From positions 1 through 39,430 of IMG/VR virus record IMGVR_UViG_3300036852_000102: a stretch of DNA of 39,430 bases, one strand, 5' to 3'. The notes under the pieces are model-generated. The model searched no databases, was not told the origin of the DNA, and saw only the letters and a program-made list of their open reading frames with translations. The position numbers were made by a program, and so were the translations under genes. This DNA is from a virus. Below, piece after piece: positions 29,056-35,833 of this stretch. How positions within the stretch are numbered: the first letter of the stretch is position 1; each line of letters opens with the position of its first letter.

Positions 29056-29709
29056 TCAGCCCGTCCACGGCGCGCCGCCGGTGAGCCCGGCAGTCTGGAG
29101 CACCTGCCACGCGTCGGCGCCGAGGCGGGCCTGCCCGTTGCCCGGCCCAGATATCGCGCCCTGACTGGACCGGGTCAGCGATACGGAGCCGATCGATACT
29201 GAGTCGTACACGGGCGGCTGCCCGTCCGTCCATCCGTTGATCAACCAAAAGTCAACCTGCCAACACGTCGCCTCGGCGAGCGTGGCCAGGACCGTCGCGT
29301 CAGCCGCGTCGTACTGCGTCGACAGGATCGTGCGGTCGACCTCATGGCTCGCCTTGCGGAGCAGGTACGCCAGGTTGCCCGGCGGGACCTTGCCGATGTA
29401 GCGCGCGTAGTCGGCCGTGGTCGCGTGCGAGCCGGCCAGCGACGCCGGCGGCTGCGGAACGACGTCGACCGTCAGCGACTGCACGCCGGCGCCGGTACCG
29501 GCCACAGACCAGGTCTCGATGTACTGACCGGCCTGGGTCAGCTGGTAGGTCGGCGCCGCCCAGCTCGCTCCCGCGTCTCCGGTCGTCGCGGTCGGGTGCG
29601 TCACGGTCAGATCCGGCGCGGTGATCGTCAAGGTCGCCACCGTCGTACCGTCGAACGGGGCAACGGAGAGCGCCGGTGTACGCCAGTCCCCCACGTCATA
29701 CGTCGTCAT
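29056..29709 (-). CDS. Head-tail connector with N-terminal Ig-like domain
   Basis: A 217-residue protein starting at ATG 29709. Residues 1-95 form an Ig-like beta domain (PALSVAPFDGTTVATLTITAP, YQLTQAGQYIETWSVAG, VQSLTVDVVPQPP). Residues 95-217 are helical and match gp6-type connector adaptors (DYARYIGKVPPGNLAYLLRK, VDRTILSTQYDAADATVLAT, ATCWQVDFWLINGW). The Ig-like extension is uncommon for a connector and may sit on the outside of the neck. It binds the portal and the stopper. Confidence 0.75.
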   Translation of the reverse strand: MTTYDVGDWRTPALSVAPFDGTTVATLTITAPDLTVTHPTATTGDAGASWAAPTYQLTQAGQYIETWSVAGTGAGVQSLTVDVVPQPPASLAGSHATTADYARYIGKVPPGNLAYLLRKASHEVDRTILSTQYDAADATVLATLAEATCWQVDFWLINGWTDGQPPVYDSVSIGSVSLTRSSQGAISGPGNGQARLGADAWQVLQTAGLTGGAPWTG

Positions 29710-29722
29710 GCGCGCTCTCCCG

Positions 29723-31408
29723 TCACGCCGGCACCAGGACGGGCGCGTCGACCACCATGGCCCCTGGCGTCAGCGAGGTAGCCGACGCGCCCGGGGTCAG
29801 CGTACCGGCCGCGGCATGGCTCGGGATCAAGGTCGAACCGGTTGCCGTGAGCACGCCCGCAACGAGAGCTGACCCGGCAGCGCTGGCTACGTCAGCCGGC
29901 GCGAGATGCGCGGTCGCGCTGGCGATGGTGACCGTAGCGTCCGGCGCCGACCCGGTGCCCACAGAAACGCCCGCCGCGCCCGCCACGCTTGCCGCTGACG
30001 CGTTGGCGACGCCTGTCGCCACTACGCCCCCCGCGCGCGGCTGCGCGCTCACGGACGCGCTCAGGCCTGCGCCGGCGCCCGCGCTCAGGCCTGTCGGCGC
30101 ACTCGTCGAGCCGGGGATCAGGACCGTCGGTTGGTTCGCCGTACCGACGCCCGACGCCAGGCCCGCAGGCGCCGCGCTGGTCAGCGTGAGCGTCGGCTGG
30201 TTGGCGGTACCGGTTCCGGCCGGAGCGCCAGCGTTCGGCTTGACAGAGGCGGCCGGGGTGAGCGAGGCGCCGCTGCCGGACGCATTGCCGGCGTTGGCTC
30301 GCGCGGCGATGGTCGGACTATGCGCCACCCCCGTACCGGCTGGCGCTCCCGCGGGCGCGTTGCTCGTCAGCGTGAGCGTGGGCTGATTGGCGGTGCCGGT
30401 TCCGGCAGCGTTGCCTGCCGGCGCGCTGGTGGCTGCGAGCGTCGAGACCGTCGGCTGATTCGCGACACCGGTACCGGCAGGAGCGCCAGCGTTGGGCTTG
30501 ACCGCGGCCTGTGGGGTCTGCGAGGTGCCGCTGCCGAGCGCGTTGCCGGCCGAGGCGTTGCTGGCGAGCGTCAGCGTCGGCGCGTTGCTCGCGCCTGTTC
30601 CGGATGGAGCGCCAGCGTTCGGCTTGACGGAGGCCTGTGGCGTCTGCGAGGTGCCGCTGCCGGCTGGAGCGCCGGCGTTCGGCTTGACGGAGGCAGCGGG
30701 AGCGTTGCTCGTGCCTGTTGCGGCGACGCTGCCGGCCGGGGCGTTGGTCGACGCCGCCGCGCTGCCCTTGATCTCGACCGCGACGATCGAGTACTTCTGT
30801 CCGACCGGCGCGGAGAGTCCGACCGTCTTCGCGCCGGTCGCTCCGGCGTCGGTCCAGCGCGCGGCGTAGGTGGTGTACCCGCCGCTCTCGAAGTCGTACG
30901 TCGCCTCGGTGCCGGCGCCGGCCGACGGCGTGATCGAGTTGACTGTGCGCCAGGTACGAGACGCGCCGTCAACGGCGTTCCAGTCTCCGACCACGGCGAC
31001 GAGTGCCGAATTTGGCGCCAACGTCGTGATGGCCAGCGACGGCCCTCCGGTCGAGTTGGTGACCGCGGTAGCGCCGATGCCGTCGCTGCCGGAGAAGCGC
31101 AGACAGTTGAAGCCCCACCGCTCCGTCGTGCCACTGGATCTAGCGACGGAGAGCGTGAACGTCTGGCCGGCAACCGGCTCCGCGGTCCAGATGTAGACGG
31201 CGGTGTTGCTGCCGACCTCCACTTTGTTCTGGAGCGCGTACGCCAGGCCGCCACCGGTCGGAGTCGACAGGTGGGTCGCGTCGTCTTCGGCGACGGCAAC
31301 GATGACGAGCTTGTCGCCGGAAGCCACCGTGACGGACTGCGTCTTCGGACTGGTCGACGTGTTCCAGACCGTTTCGTGTTCGTCAACGAAGGTGGGCGGG
31401 GTGGCCAT
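29723..31408 (-). CDS. Virion protein with long Ala/Gly-rich tandem repeats
   Basis: A 561-residue protein, ATG at 31408 with GGAGG upstream. Residues 1-215 form a folded beta-sandwich (TSPKTQSVTVASGDKLVIVAVA, TLSVARSSGTTERWGF, TRPYSIVAVEIKG-like end) seen in phage structural proteins. Residues 216-510 are about 14 imperfect repeats of 20-24 residues, each built around APAG...GTG(T/V)ANQPT or SVKPNAG. The rest is Ala/Ser/Thr-rich. The repeats have no Gly-X-Y pattern, so they are not collagen-like. They may form an extended fibre or a solenoid on the capsid or neck. Confidence 0.7.
   Translation of the reverse strand: MATPPTFVDEHETVWNTSTSPKTQSVTVASGDKLVIVAVAEDDATHLSTPTGGGLAYALQNKVEVGSNTAVYIWTAEPVAGQTFTLSVARSSGTTERWGFNCLRFSGSDGIGATAVTNSTGGPSLAITTLAPNSALVAVVGDWNAVDGASRTWRTVNSITPSAGAGTEATYDFESGGYTTYAARWTDAGATGAKTVGLSAPVGQKYSIVAVEIKGSAAASTNAPAGSVAATGTSNAPAASVKPNAGAPAGSGTSQTPQASVKPNAGAPSGTGASNAPTLTLASNASAGNALGSGTSQTPQAAVKPNAGAPAGTGVANQPTVSTLAATSAPAGNAAGTGTANQPTLTLTSNAPAGAPAGTGVAHSPTIAARANAGNASGSGASLTPAASVKPNAGAPAGTGTANQPTLTLTSAAPAGLASGVGTANQPTVLIPGSTSAPTGLSAGAGAGLSASVSAQPRAGGVVATGVANASAASVAGAAGVSVGTGSAPDATVTIASATAHLAPADVASAAGSALVAGVLTATGSTLIPSHAAAGTLTPGASATSLTPGAMVVDAPVLVPA
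29960..30760. repeat. Imperfect tandem DNA repeats in virion protein gene
   Basis: The DNA encoding the Ala/Gly-rich region repeats at nucleotide level. GCGCCAGCGTTCGGCTTGAC or a one-base variant recurs near 30227, 30485, 30611 and 30671. A second block with GTCTGCGAGGTGCCGCTGCC recurs near 30516 and 30639. Such tracts can expand or contract by recombination, changing the number of protein repeats. Confidence 0.75.
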
Positions 31409-31423
31409 CGCTACCTCCGCCCA

Positions 31424-31894
31424 CTACAGGGTGATGCGGAAAATCCCGTTCGCGTGCCAGACGATCGTGAACGTTCCCGCGGTCACCGACTGCGTACCGC
31501 CGAAGTAGTTGAAACAGATGCCCTGATCGGCGACCGGCGTGGTGATCGTGTCGTCGTAGACCAGCGTGCCGAATGCGCCGCTGATCGTCACCGTGCCACC
31601 GCCGGCCGTGTCGGCGGCGTCGTAGAACACGGTGCCAGCGACGCTCGCGTCGAGCGACGTGGACGCCAGCGCCCGGCCACCGCTGACCCAGTTGGTGGCG
31701 TCGGTCACCTCGTTGGTGGTCGTCCAGACGCCGGCGTTGAACGCGCTGGACGCGCTGGCAACGTCCTGGTCAGGCGTGATCGAGTTGTTATGTAGAGAGG
31801 CCTTCGGCACGTCGGCGCCGAGATCCATCGCCGTGGTGTTGTCGATGACGTCCTTGACGTACGCTCGAAAGATCTTGCTAGCCGACCAGGCCAC
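31424..31894 (-). CDS. Head-associated hypothetical structural protein
   Basis: A 156-residue protein. I choose GTG at 31894-31892, because GAGGAG lies seven bases upstream; a longer start at ATG 31909 would place this site inside the gene. The protein begins MAWSASKIFRAYVKDVIDN, then is beta-rich (RALASTSLDASVAGTVFYD, GGTVTISGAFGTLVYDDTI, TAGTFTIVWHANGIFRITL). This form of protein is common downstream of capsid genes in actinophages, function unknown. It overlaps the coiled-coil gene before it by 17 bases. Confidence 0.75.
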   Translation of the reverse strand: MAWSASKIFRAYVKDVIDNTTAMDLGADVPKASLHNNSITPDQDVASASSAFNAGVWTTTNEVTDATNWVSGGRALASTSLDASVAGTVFYDAADTAGGGTVTISGAFGTLVYDDTITTPVADQGICFNYFGGTQSVTAGTFTIVWHANGIFRITL

Positions 31895-32210
31895 TGCCGT
31901 TCTCCTCATGCGCAGCCGCCAGGCGTCGCTGGAGATCCATCAATTTGTTCTGCGCATCCTCGACCTTGAGGTCGGTCTCACTCAGCGGTGCCAGCGACTC
32001 GAACGCGTGCCTCGCCTCGGCCGCGCTCTCCCGTATGTCCGAAAGCATCACTTCATATCGCTCGGCCTTGAGCTTCTGGGCCGCGGCCAGCTGCTCGGCG
32101 ACGCGGTAGGCGCGGATGCGTTCCAGTCGCACGGCCAAACTGTCGTCAACCTCTGGGCCGGTGGCGACGCCGGCGTCCAGAGCTGACCCTGTTCCGTTCG
32201 CGTCGGTCAC
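31878..32210 (-). CDS. Coiled-coil protein
   Basis: A 110-residue acidic protein with GTG at 32210 and AGGGGAC upstream. After a short disordered start, residues 25-105 are helical with coiled-coil spacing (LAVRLERIRAYRVAEQLAAAQ, RYEVMLSDIRESAAEARHAF, DLKVEDAQNKLMDLQRRLAAA). It may be a structural linker or assembly helper. Its end overlaps the next gene by 17 bases. Confidence 0.7.
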   Translation of the reverse strand: MTDANGTGSALDAGVATGPEVDDSLAVRLERIRAYRVAEQLAAAQKLKAERYEVMLSDIRESAAEARHAFESLAPLSETDLKVEDAQNKLMDLQRRLAAAHEENGSGLVG

Positions 32211-32221
32211 GTCGGGTCCCC

Positions 32222-32533
32222 TTACGTATCGATCCGAGCCGTGGCGCAGGGCGCGAGTACGGCGACGTCGTTGCCATCATCCCTGGTCGTGACCACAAAA
32301 GATACCGGGACACCCTCGCCGTCGTACTGAACGATCTCGCGGCCCACGTAGTCGTCGCGCACGACCGCTTCGACTTTGGCCCGGGTCCCGGCCGGCACCA
32401 TCGGCGCGGTGAGCCCGCGCAGGCCCGGGCAGGCGTGAAAGCGGGTATGCGGCGCCGACTCGTGCGTGACCTGCGTGAGGTCGCAGTTCGGGCACTCCCA
32501 GCGTTGTTCAGGTCGCAGCAGGGGTACGCGCAT
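32222..32533 (-). CDS. Putative zinc-ribbon protein
   Basis: A 103-residue protein. ATG at 32533 is the first in-frame start after the terminator stem at 32558-32598. The N-terminal ligands WECPNCDLTQVTHESAPHTR then FHACPGLRG resemble a zinc ribbon (C-x2-C...H...H-x-C). The rest is beta-rich (VPAGTRAKVEAVVRDDYVGRE, VPVSFVVTTRDDGNDVAVLA). It lies among head genes and may be a minor capsid or regulatory protein. TACGCT six bases before the ATG may be a -10 for a leaderless transcript, but no -35 is seen. Confidence 0.7.
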   Translation of the reverse strand: MRVPLLRPEQRWECPNCDLTQVTHESAPHTRFHACPGLRGLTAPMVPAGTRAKVEAVVRDDYVGREIVQYDGEGVPVSFVVTTRDDGNDVAVLAPCATARIDT

Positions 32534-32550
32534 AAGGGCAGCGTAACCCA

Positions 32551-32598
32551 CAAAACAGCACCACCCCCGTCTCGATGCTGGAGAGACGGGGGTGGTGC
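32551..32598 (-). terminator. Rho-independent terminator after tiny-gene cluster
   Basis: A perfect 16-bp stem (32558-32573 and 32583-32598) with a 9-base loop is followed on the minus strand by TGTTTTG (32557-32551). This is the classic form of an intrinsic terminator. It lies between the last of three tiny ORFs and the zinc-ribbon gene, so those ORFs probably form a separate transcription unit. Confidence 0.8.
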
Positions 32599-32637
32599 CC
32601 GGGGGAAGGATGTGCGTTGGTGGCGCAGACGTCCAGC

Positions 32638-32772
32638 TTACCCGGCCGCCGGTGGCCGGGGGAGGCGCGGAATGGGGTGACGTCGACCCGACTTGAGCGG
32701 CCGCGTGTCGGTCGGTTTGTTGCCGCCCGGCCCGGTGCCGGCGGCGCCGGCTGGATGCGTGGTCTCGCGCAT
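32638..32772 (-). CDS. Tiny Pro/Gly/Arg-rich protein (44 residues)
   Basis: The third of three tiny ORFs. ATG at 32772 overlaps the preceding stop by one base (TGATG). The sequence (MRETTHPAGAAGTGPGGNKP, then basic and proline-rich) has no secondary structure motifs that I recognise. The stop TAA lies 40 bases before the terminator stem. Reality is supported by coupling and by its place between promoter and terminator, but not by any family. Confidence 0.45.
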   Translation of the reverse strand: MRETTHPAGAAGTGPGGNKPTDTRPLKSGRRHPIPRLPRPPAAG

Positions 32773-32906
32773 CACTTGCCCTTCTGGCCAGACGTGTTCT
32801 TCGGCGGCGCCTTGCCGGCGCCGGTCGAGTCACCCTTGCGCGTGGTTGAGCCGCGCGTCGGTGGAGGCTGATTCTCCTTCGGACCGTCTTTCGATGATTT
32901 GCTCAC
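32772..32906 (-). CDS. Tiny Lys/Pro-rich protein (44 residues)
   Basis: The second tiny ORF. GTG at 32906 overlaps the first ORF stop as GTGA, and its own stop overlaps the next ATG. The sequence (MSKSSKDGPKENQPPPTRGS, then TTRKGDSTGAGKAPPKN) is highly basic and disordered. Such proteins can bind nucleic acids or ribosomes, or be packaged with DNA. No family is recognised. Confidence 0.5.
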   Translation of the reverse strand: MSKSSKDGPKENQPPPTRGSTTRKGDSTGAGKAPPKNTSGQKGK

Positions 32907-33031
32907 TTTTCGCCCTTCTTTCGCTCGCGCTCGGCACGTTCGGCCTGGCGCCTCTGCTCGGCTGCCACCGCGTCGCGGTCGGCCTGACGCTCGCGGTCGG
33001 CCGCGGCCTTGTCGTCGTCCCGTTGACCCAT
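32903..33031 (-). CDS. Tiny charged helical protein (42 residues), leaderless
   Basis: The first tiny ORF. ATG at 33031-33029 lies exactly seven bases after the TACCCT -10, so its mRNA should begin with the start codon. The protein (MGQRDDDKAAADRERQADRD, then AVAAEQRRQAERAERERKKG) is one continuous charged helix with equal numbers of acidic and basic residues, ending in Lys. It heads a three-gene unit ending at the terminator near 32551. Function unknown. Confidence 0.6.
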   Translation of the reverse strand: MGQRDDDKAAADRERQADRDAVAAEQRRQAERAERERKKGEK

Positions 33032-33038
33032 TTGCGTA

Positions 33039-33075
33039 AGGGTAGTTGACGAGAGCGTGGAGGGTCAACTAGCAT
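33039..33075. promoter_or_regulatory. Interlocked divergent promoters (33.05 kb)
   Basis: TAGTTGAC (33043-33050) and GTCAACTA (33064-33071) form an inverted repeat with 13 bases between. Minus promoter: TTGACC (33068-33063), 18-base spacer, TACCCT (33044-33039), then seven bases to ATG 33031. Plus promoter: TTGACG (33046-33051), 18-base spacer, TAGCAT (33070-33075). Each -10 overlaps the -35 region of the other, so firing should be mutually exclusive. Confidence 0.75.
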
Positions 33076-33081
33076 CAGACC

Positions 33082-33181
33082 CAGACGTACTACGGAACCG
33101 GCGCAGCGGGCAGGGTGAGGCCCAAGCAGGACCGGAGCAGAGAGAATGAGCACCCCCGGCCGGGGGTGCTCATTCGTTTTC
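33082..33181 (+). ncRNA. Candidate phage small RNA, about 100 nt
   Basis: The rightward promoter at 33046-33075 should start transcription near 33082. A strong hairpin with T-run ends at about 33181. In between, no ATG occurs before the hairpin itself, and a GTG at 33115 lacks a ribosome binding site and would read through the terminator. The transcript therefore seems to be non-coding. It lies opposite no gene, between the tiny-gene cluster and the 33208-33603 gene. Confidence 0.5.
33144..33180. terminator. Strong terminator, 16-bp stem with T-run
   Basis: GAATGAGCACCCCCGG (33144-33159) and its exact complement (33160-33175) form a perfect inverted repeat, followed by GTTTT on the plus strand. 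It would end the candidate small RNA. On the minus strand it lies 33 bases after the stop at 33208 and could also end the capsid transcript, though the bases after it are less T-rich in that direction. Confidence 0.85.
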
Positions 33182-33207
33182 CTCTATGCGCGGAACCTGC
33201 GCGCGAG

Positions 33208-33603
33208 TCAGGCCCCGTACTCGGCGATCAGCTCCGCCTTCGTGGCCGCGTTGGCTACGACCGGGTCTTCGCCGCGACTGACGGCGTACGCGACCCATTC
33301 GCCCTTCGCCGCGCTGTCAGTCGGCCGGGACAGTGGTGCTGAGACAGACGTCGCCCCGACCGACGCGTTCATGGACGCCTCAAGCGCTGCCAGTTCGGCA
33401 TCGGACGCCTCATCGTCTGAACCGTCGTCGAGCAGCGGATCGGGCATGAGTGGCGCGCCATCGTCGTCGATGATCGGCTTGCCGCCCGCGCTGACCAGCA
33501 CGCACAGGCCCTTGCGCACCTTCTCCGCGAGCAGCGGGGTCAGCGGCCAGTCGACTTCCCAGACGTTGCCGCCTTCGCCCCGGAAAAACACCGTCTTCGA
33601 CAT
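33208..33603 (-). CDS. Hypothetical head-region protein
   Basis: A 131-residue acidic protein with GGAG before ATG 33603. The N-terminal 55 residues form a small beta domain (TVFFRGEGGNVWEVDWPLTP, KGLCVLVSAGGKPIIDDDG). A low-complexity acidic linker (LLDDGSDDEASDAELAALEA) and a short helical C-terminus (KGEWVAYAVSRGEDPVVANA, TKAELIAEYG) follow; the latter resembles the SAP-like/HeH extension of phage head proteins. It is the last gene before the 33144-33180 terminator. Confidence 0.75.
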   Translation of the reverse strand: MSKTVFFRGEGGNVWEVDWPLTPLLAEKVRKGLCVLVSAGGKPIIDDDGAPLMPDPLLDDGSDDEASDAELAALEASMNASVGATSVSAPLSRPTDSAAKGEWVAYAVSRGEDPVVANAATKAELIAEYGA

Positions 33604-33612
33604 CAGGTCTCC

Positions 33613-33993
33613 CTACGCGCCGGCCGGCCAGAGCAGCGCTTCGATGGTGCCGGTCATGGCGGTCTCGAAATCGATCCACATCGAGCCGTCGGCCTGGAGC
33701 ACGCGAGCCGAATCGAACGGGCCGAAGTACTGCACGCCACTGGTCGCCGCCACGGTGACCGTGACGTCGCCCTGACCGGCGAGCAGGGCCGGCGGGCTGG
33801 CCCCGGCCTTCACCGTCAGCACGTTGGTACTGCCCTCCGTGTTGGCCACCCGGATCAGCGTGCGTTCCGGCTGCGCGTTGGCGATGGTGACGCCGTTGGT
33901 GACGAGCGTCGCATCGATGGTGGTCGCGCCGGTCGTGGCGATGAGGTTGCCGTTCTTGACCAGCGACCGGTAGGTGACTGCGGTACGTGCCAT
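33613..33993 (-). CDS. Capsid decoration-like protein
   Basis: A 126-residue beta-rich protein directly after the major capsid gene, with GGAG before ATG 33993. Strands include TGATTIDATLVTNGVTIANA, RTLIRVANTEGSTNVLTVKA and DVTVTVAATSGVQYFGPF. Small beta proteins in this position usually decorate the capsid surface. It shares length and strand pattern with the protein at 27541-27903. Confidence 0.75.
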   Translation of the reverse strand: MARTAVTYRSLVKNGNLIATTGATTIDATLVTNGVTIANAQPERTLIRVANTEGSTNVLTVKAGASPPALLAGQGDVTVTVAATSGVQYFGPFDSARVLQADGSMWIDFETAMTGTIEALLWPAGA

Positions 33994-34002
33994 GCCATTC
34001 TC

Positions 34003-34842
34003 CTAGGTGATCGACGCGGTCAGGGTGGCCAGCTCTTCGGGCCGGACGACCTTGGCTCCGTAGAGGTGCAGGCCTCGCACCGCGTCGGCGAACGTGGTCT
34101 GGAGCCGGAGCGCTTCGGTCTGGGAGATCTGGTCGGCCATCGTGATGGCGCCGGACACGCCAGCTTGAACGATGTAGTCATCGCCGGTCACGTTGATGCA
34201 GTTGTTCGATTCGTAGACGTCGAAGCCCGCGGCCCGACCGACGATGCCGTTACGCAGCCCCTCGGTGGTGCCGGACGCGTCGGCCCGCACGAACTTGTCG
34301 TTGTTCAAGAGCAGGCCGTAGTACCACGGCGGGACGATCACGTACCGGCCCTCGTTGGGCACGTCGGCCTGCGCGAGCTTGGTCCGCAGGTTGATCAGGC
34401 CCGAGTACGCCAGGTCGGCCGTGTTGATCGTGGTCGTGCTGATCGCGTTGGCAGAGTTGGTCGCCGTGTAGAGCGACGCGACGTAGTTGTCGACTTCGAG
34501 CGCCAGCTTGTACGCCGCGCGCCGCATGGCCACGGTCATGACGTTGCCGCGCGCCTGGCGCTTGTCGATGTCGTCGACCTTGAAGGCGAAGGACTTCGCG
34601 CGGTCGATCAGCAGCGTCTGGCCAGCGTCGTTCAGGTCCTCGTACGTCAGCGTGGACCCGGCGGTGTAGGTGTTGATCGTCGGGTCACCGATGGACGAAA
34701 TGTGAACGGTGTCCCCCATCTGGGAGATCTCGCCCTCATAGTCTCTGTTGACCACGTCGGGACCGGCGAAGACCAGTACGCGCTCCAGCGCTTCGAGCAG
34801 GACGGCCGACCAGATCTCCGGCCGGAATCGAATGATACTCAC
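34003..34842 (-). CDS. Major capsid protein
   Basis: A 279-residue HK97-fold coat protein of the P22/actinophage type. GTG at 34842 has GAGG five bases upstream. Typical features: MSIIRFRPEIWSAVLLEALE start, VVNRDYEGEISQMGDTVHIS, INTYTAGSTLTYEDLNDAGQ, IDRAKSFAFKVDDIDKRQAR (spine helix), and NEGRYVIVPPWYYGLLLNND with AAGFDVYESNNC near the C-terminus. No N-terminal delta domain is visible; a separate scaffold gene lies just upstream. It is the most abundant head protein. Confidence 0.95.
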   Translation of the reverse strand: MSIIRFRPEIWSAVLLEALERVLVFAGPDVVNRDYEGEISQMGDTVHISSIGDPTINTYTAGSTLTYEDLNDAGQTLLIDRAKSFAFKVDDIDKRQARGNVMTVAMRRAAYKLALEVDNYVASLYTATNSANAISTTTINTADLAYSGLINLRTKLAQADVPNEGRYVIVPPWYYGLLLNNDKFVRADASGTTEGLRNGIVGRAAGFDVYESNNCINVTGDDYIVQAGVSGAITMADQISQTEALRLQTTFADAVRGLHLYGAKVVRPEELATLTASIT

Positions 34843-34849
34843 GTATGCC

Positions 34850-35536
34850 TCACATCAGGTGCGTGAGCTTGCCCGCTTCGAGCGCCGCCGTGATCTCTTT
34901 CGGCGACATCTTGGCCAGCTGCTCAGCGGTGATCGGGCCGGTACCAGGGCCGGCGCCGAAGGGTTGTCCGCTCGCACCCTGCGCACCCGGCGCTGGTACC
35001 TGCGCGCCACCGGCACGCAAGCGGGGATTGTCGTTCAAGGCCGTCGAGACGAGCGCATCCAGCGCTGCCCCGAAATCGGCCGAAGTCGGATCTAGCGAGC
35101 TGAGCTTACCCTGCCTGGCCAGCACCGCGACCACCAGATCAGGATCGCCGCCGGCGCGCGTCGCCGCTTTCTCGGCCGCGCTCTCCACGCGTAGCTGGCG
35201 CAGCTCGCGCTGCGTCGCGCCGAGCTCGGTCGTTAGTGTGGTCGGGTCGACGGTGCCGGGCGCCTTGCCGAGCGCCGCGGCGATCTTCGCCATCACGTCG
35301 TCGGTGGCGGCCTGCGCGGCGGCCGCTTTCGCGCCGAGGCGCGCCTTCGCCTCGGCGTCGGCCTGCTGCCTCTTCAGCCAGTCCCGTGCTTCGGGCGGGA
35401 GGGTAGCCGGGTCGAAGACGCTCGGTGCGGGCGGAGCGGATGCAGCTGGCGGAGGCGTCGGTACCGGAGTCGGCGGTACGGCGGCCGGGTCAGCTGGCGG
35501 GGCGTTCGGGTCGGTGGGCGGTGTCGGCTGTCCCAT
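34850..35536 (-). CDS. Scaffolding protein
   Basis: A 228-residue protein. ATG at 35536 is chosen (GGGAG seven bases upstream); a frame start 12 codons earlier lacks such a site. Residues 1-45 are Pro/Ala-rich and disordered (MGQPTPPTDPNAPPADP), residues 50-135 are helical and charged, and the C-terminus has a short basic-helical capsid-binding segment (AEQLAKMSPKEITAALEAGK). This plan, together with position just before the capsid gene, is typical of scaffolds. It directs procapsid assembly and is then lost. Confidence 0.9.
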   Translation of the reverse strand: MGQPTPPTDPNAPPADPAAVPPTPVPTPPPAASAPPAPSVFDPATLPPEARDWLKRQQADAEAKARLGAKAAAAQAATDDVMAKIAAALGKAPGTVDPTTLTTELGATQRELRQLRVESAAEKAATRAGGDPDLVVAVLARQGKLSSLDPTSADFGAALDALVSTALNDNPRLRAGGAQVPAPGAQGASGQPFGAGPGTGPITAEQLAKMSPKEITAALEAGKLTHLM

Positions 35537-35592
35537 GTGTGTGCTCCCGGCATCACTGGCGCGACCGGGCACCCTGCCAGGTCATCGTGTCG

Positions 35593-35814
35593 TCAGGGTA
35601 GCGCTGCCGCGACGCGACGCGCGAAACGGTCTTCCGCCGCGCCGTCCGACTCCAGATCAGGTACATGCTGGTTGTAGTCGCTCGGGTCGCGTCGGCCTGG
35701 CGGTACGGGCCCGTCAACGCCGGCGGCAACCTGCTCGGCGACCCACTCGTCATGAGCAGCCATGAGTGCGTGGGCACGGGCGCGCCGCTCGGCTTCGCTG
35801 TAGATCTCTGTCAC
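35593..35814 (-). CDS. Small helical protein between MuF and scaffold
   Basis: A 73-residue acidic protein with GTG at 35814; GGAGG lies about 12 bases upstream. It starts MTEIYSEAERRARAHALMAAHDEWVAEQVA, a single helix, then a Pro-rich loop (GPVPPGRRDPSDYNQH) and a short helix. It may be a minor head or assembly protein. No family is recognised. Confidence 0.7.
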   Translation of the reverse strand: MTEIYSEAERRARAHALMAAHDEWVAEQVAAGVDGPVPPGRRDPSDYNQHVPDLESDGAAEDRFARRVAAALP

Positions 35815-35833
35815 GAGGTGAGTGTACCTCCAA

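Noticed and set aside
30131-31795. Long plus-strand frame opposite the tandem-repeat virion gene
   Set aside because: It is a mirror of the repeat region with Arg/Gly-rich composition and no start signal; it crosses two well-supported minus-strand genes.
33115-33342. Plus-strand GTG frame across the 33.16 kb terminator
   Set aside because: There is no ribosome binding site, and it would read through a strong intrinsic terminator and then antisense to the 33208-33603 gene.
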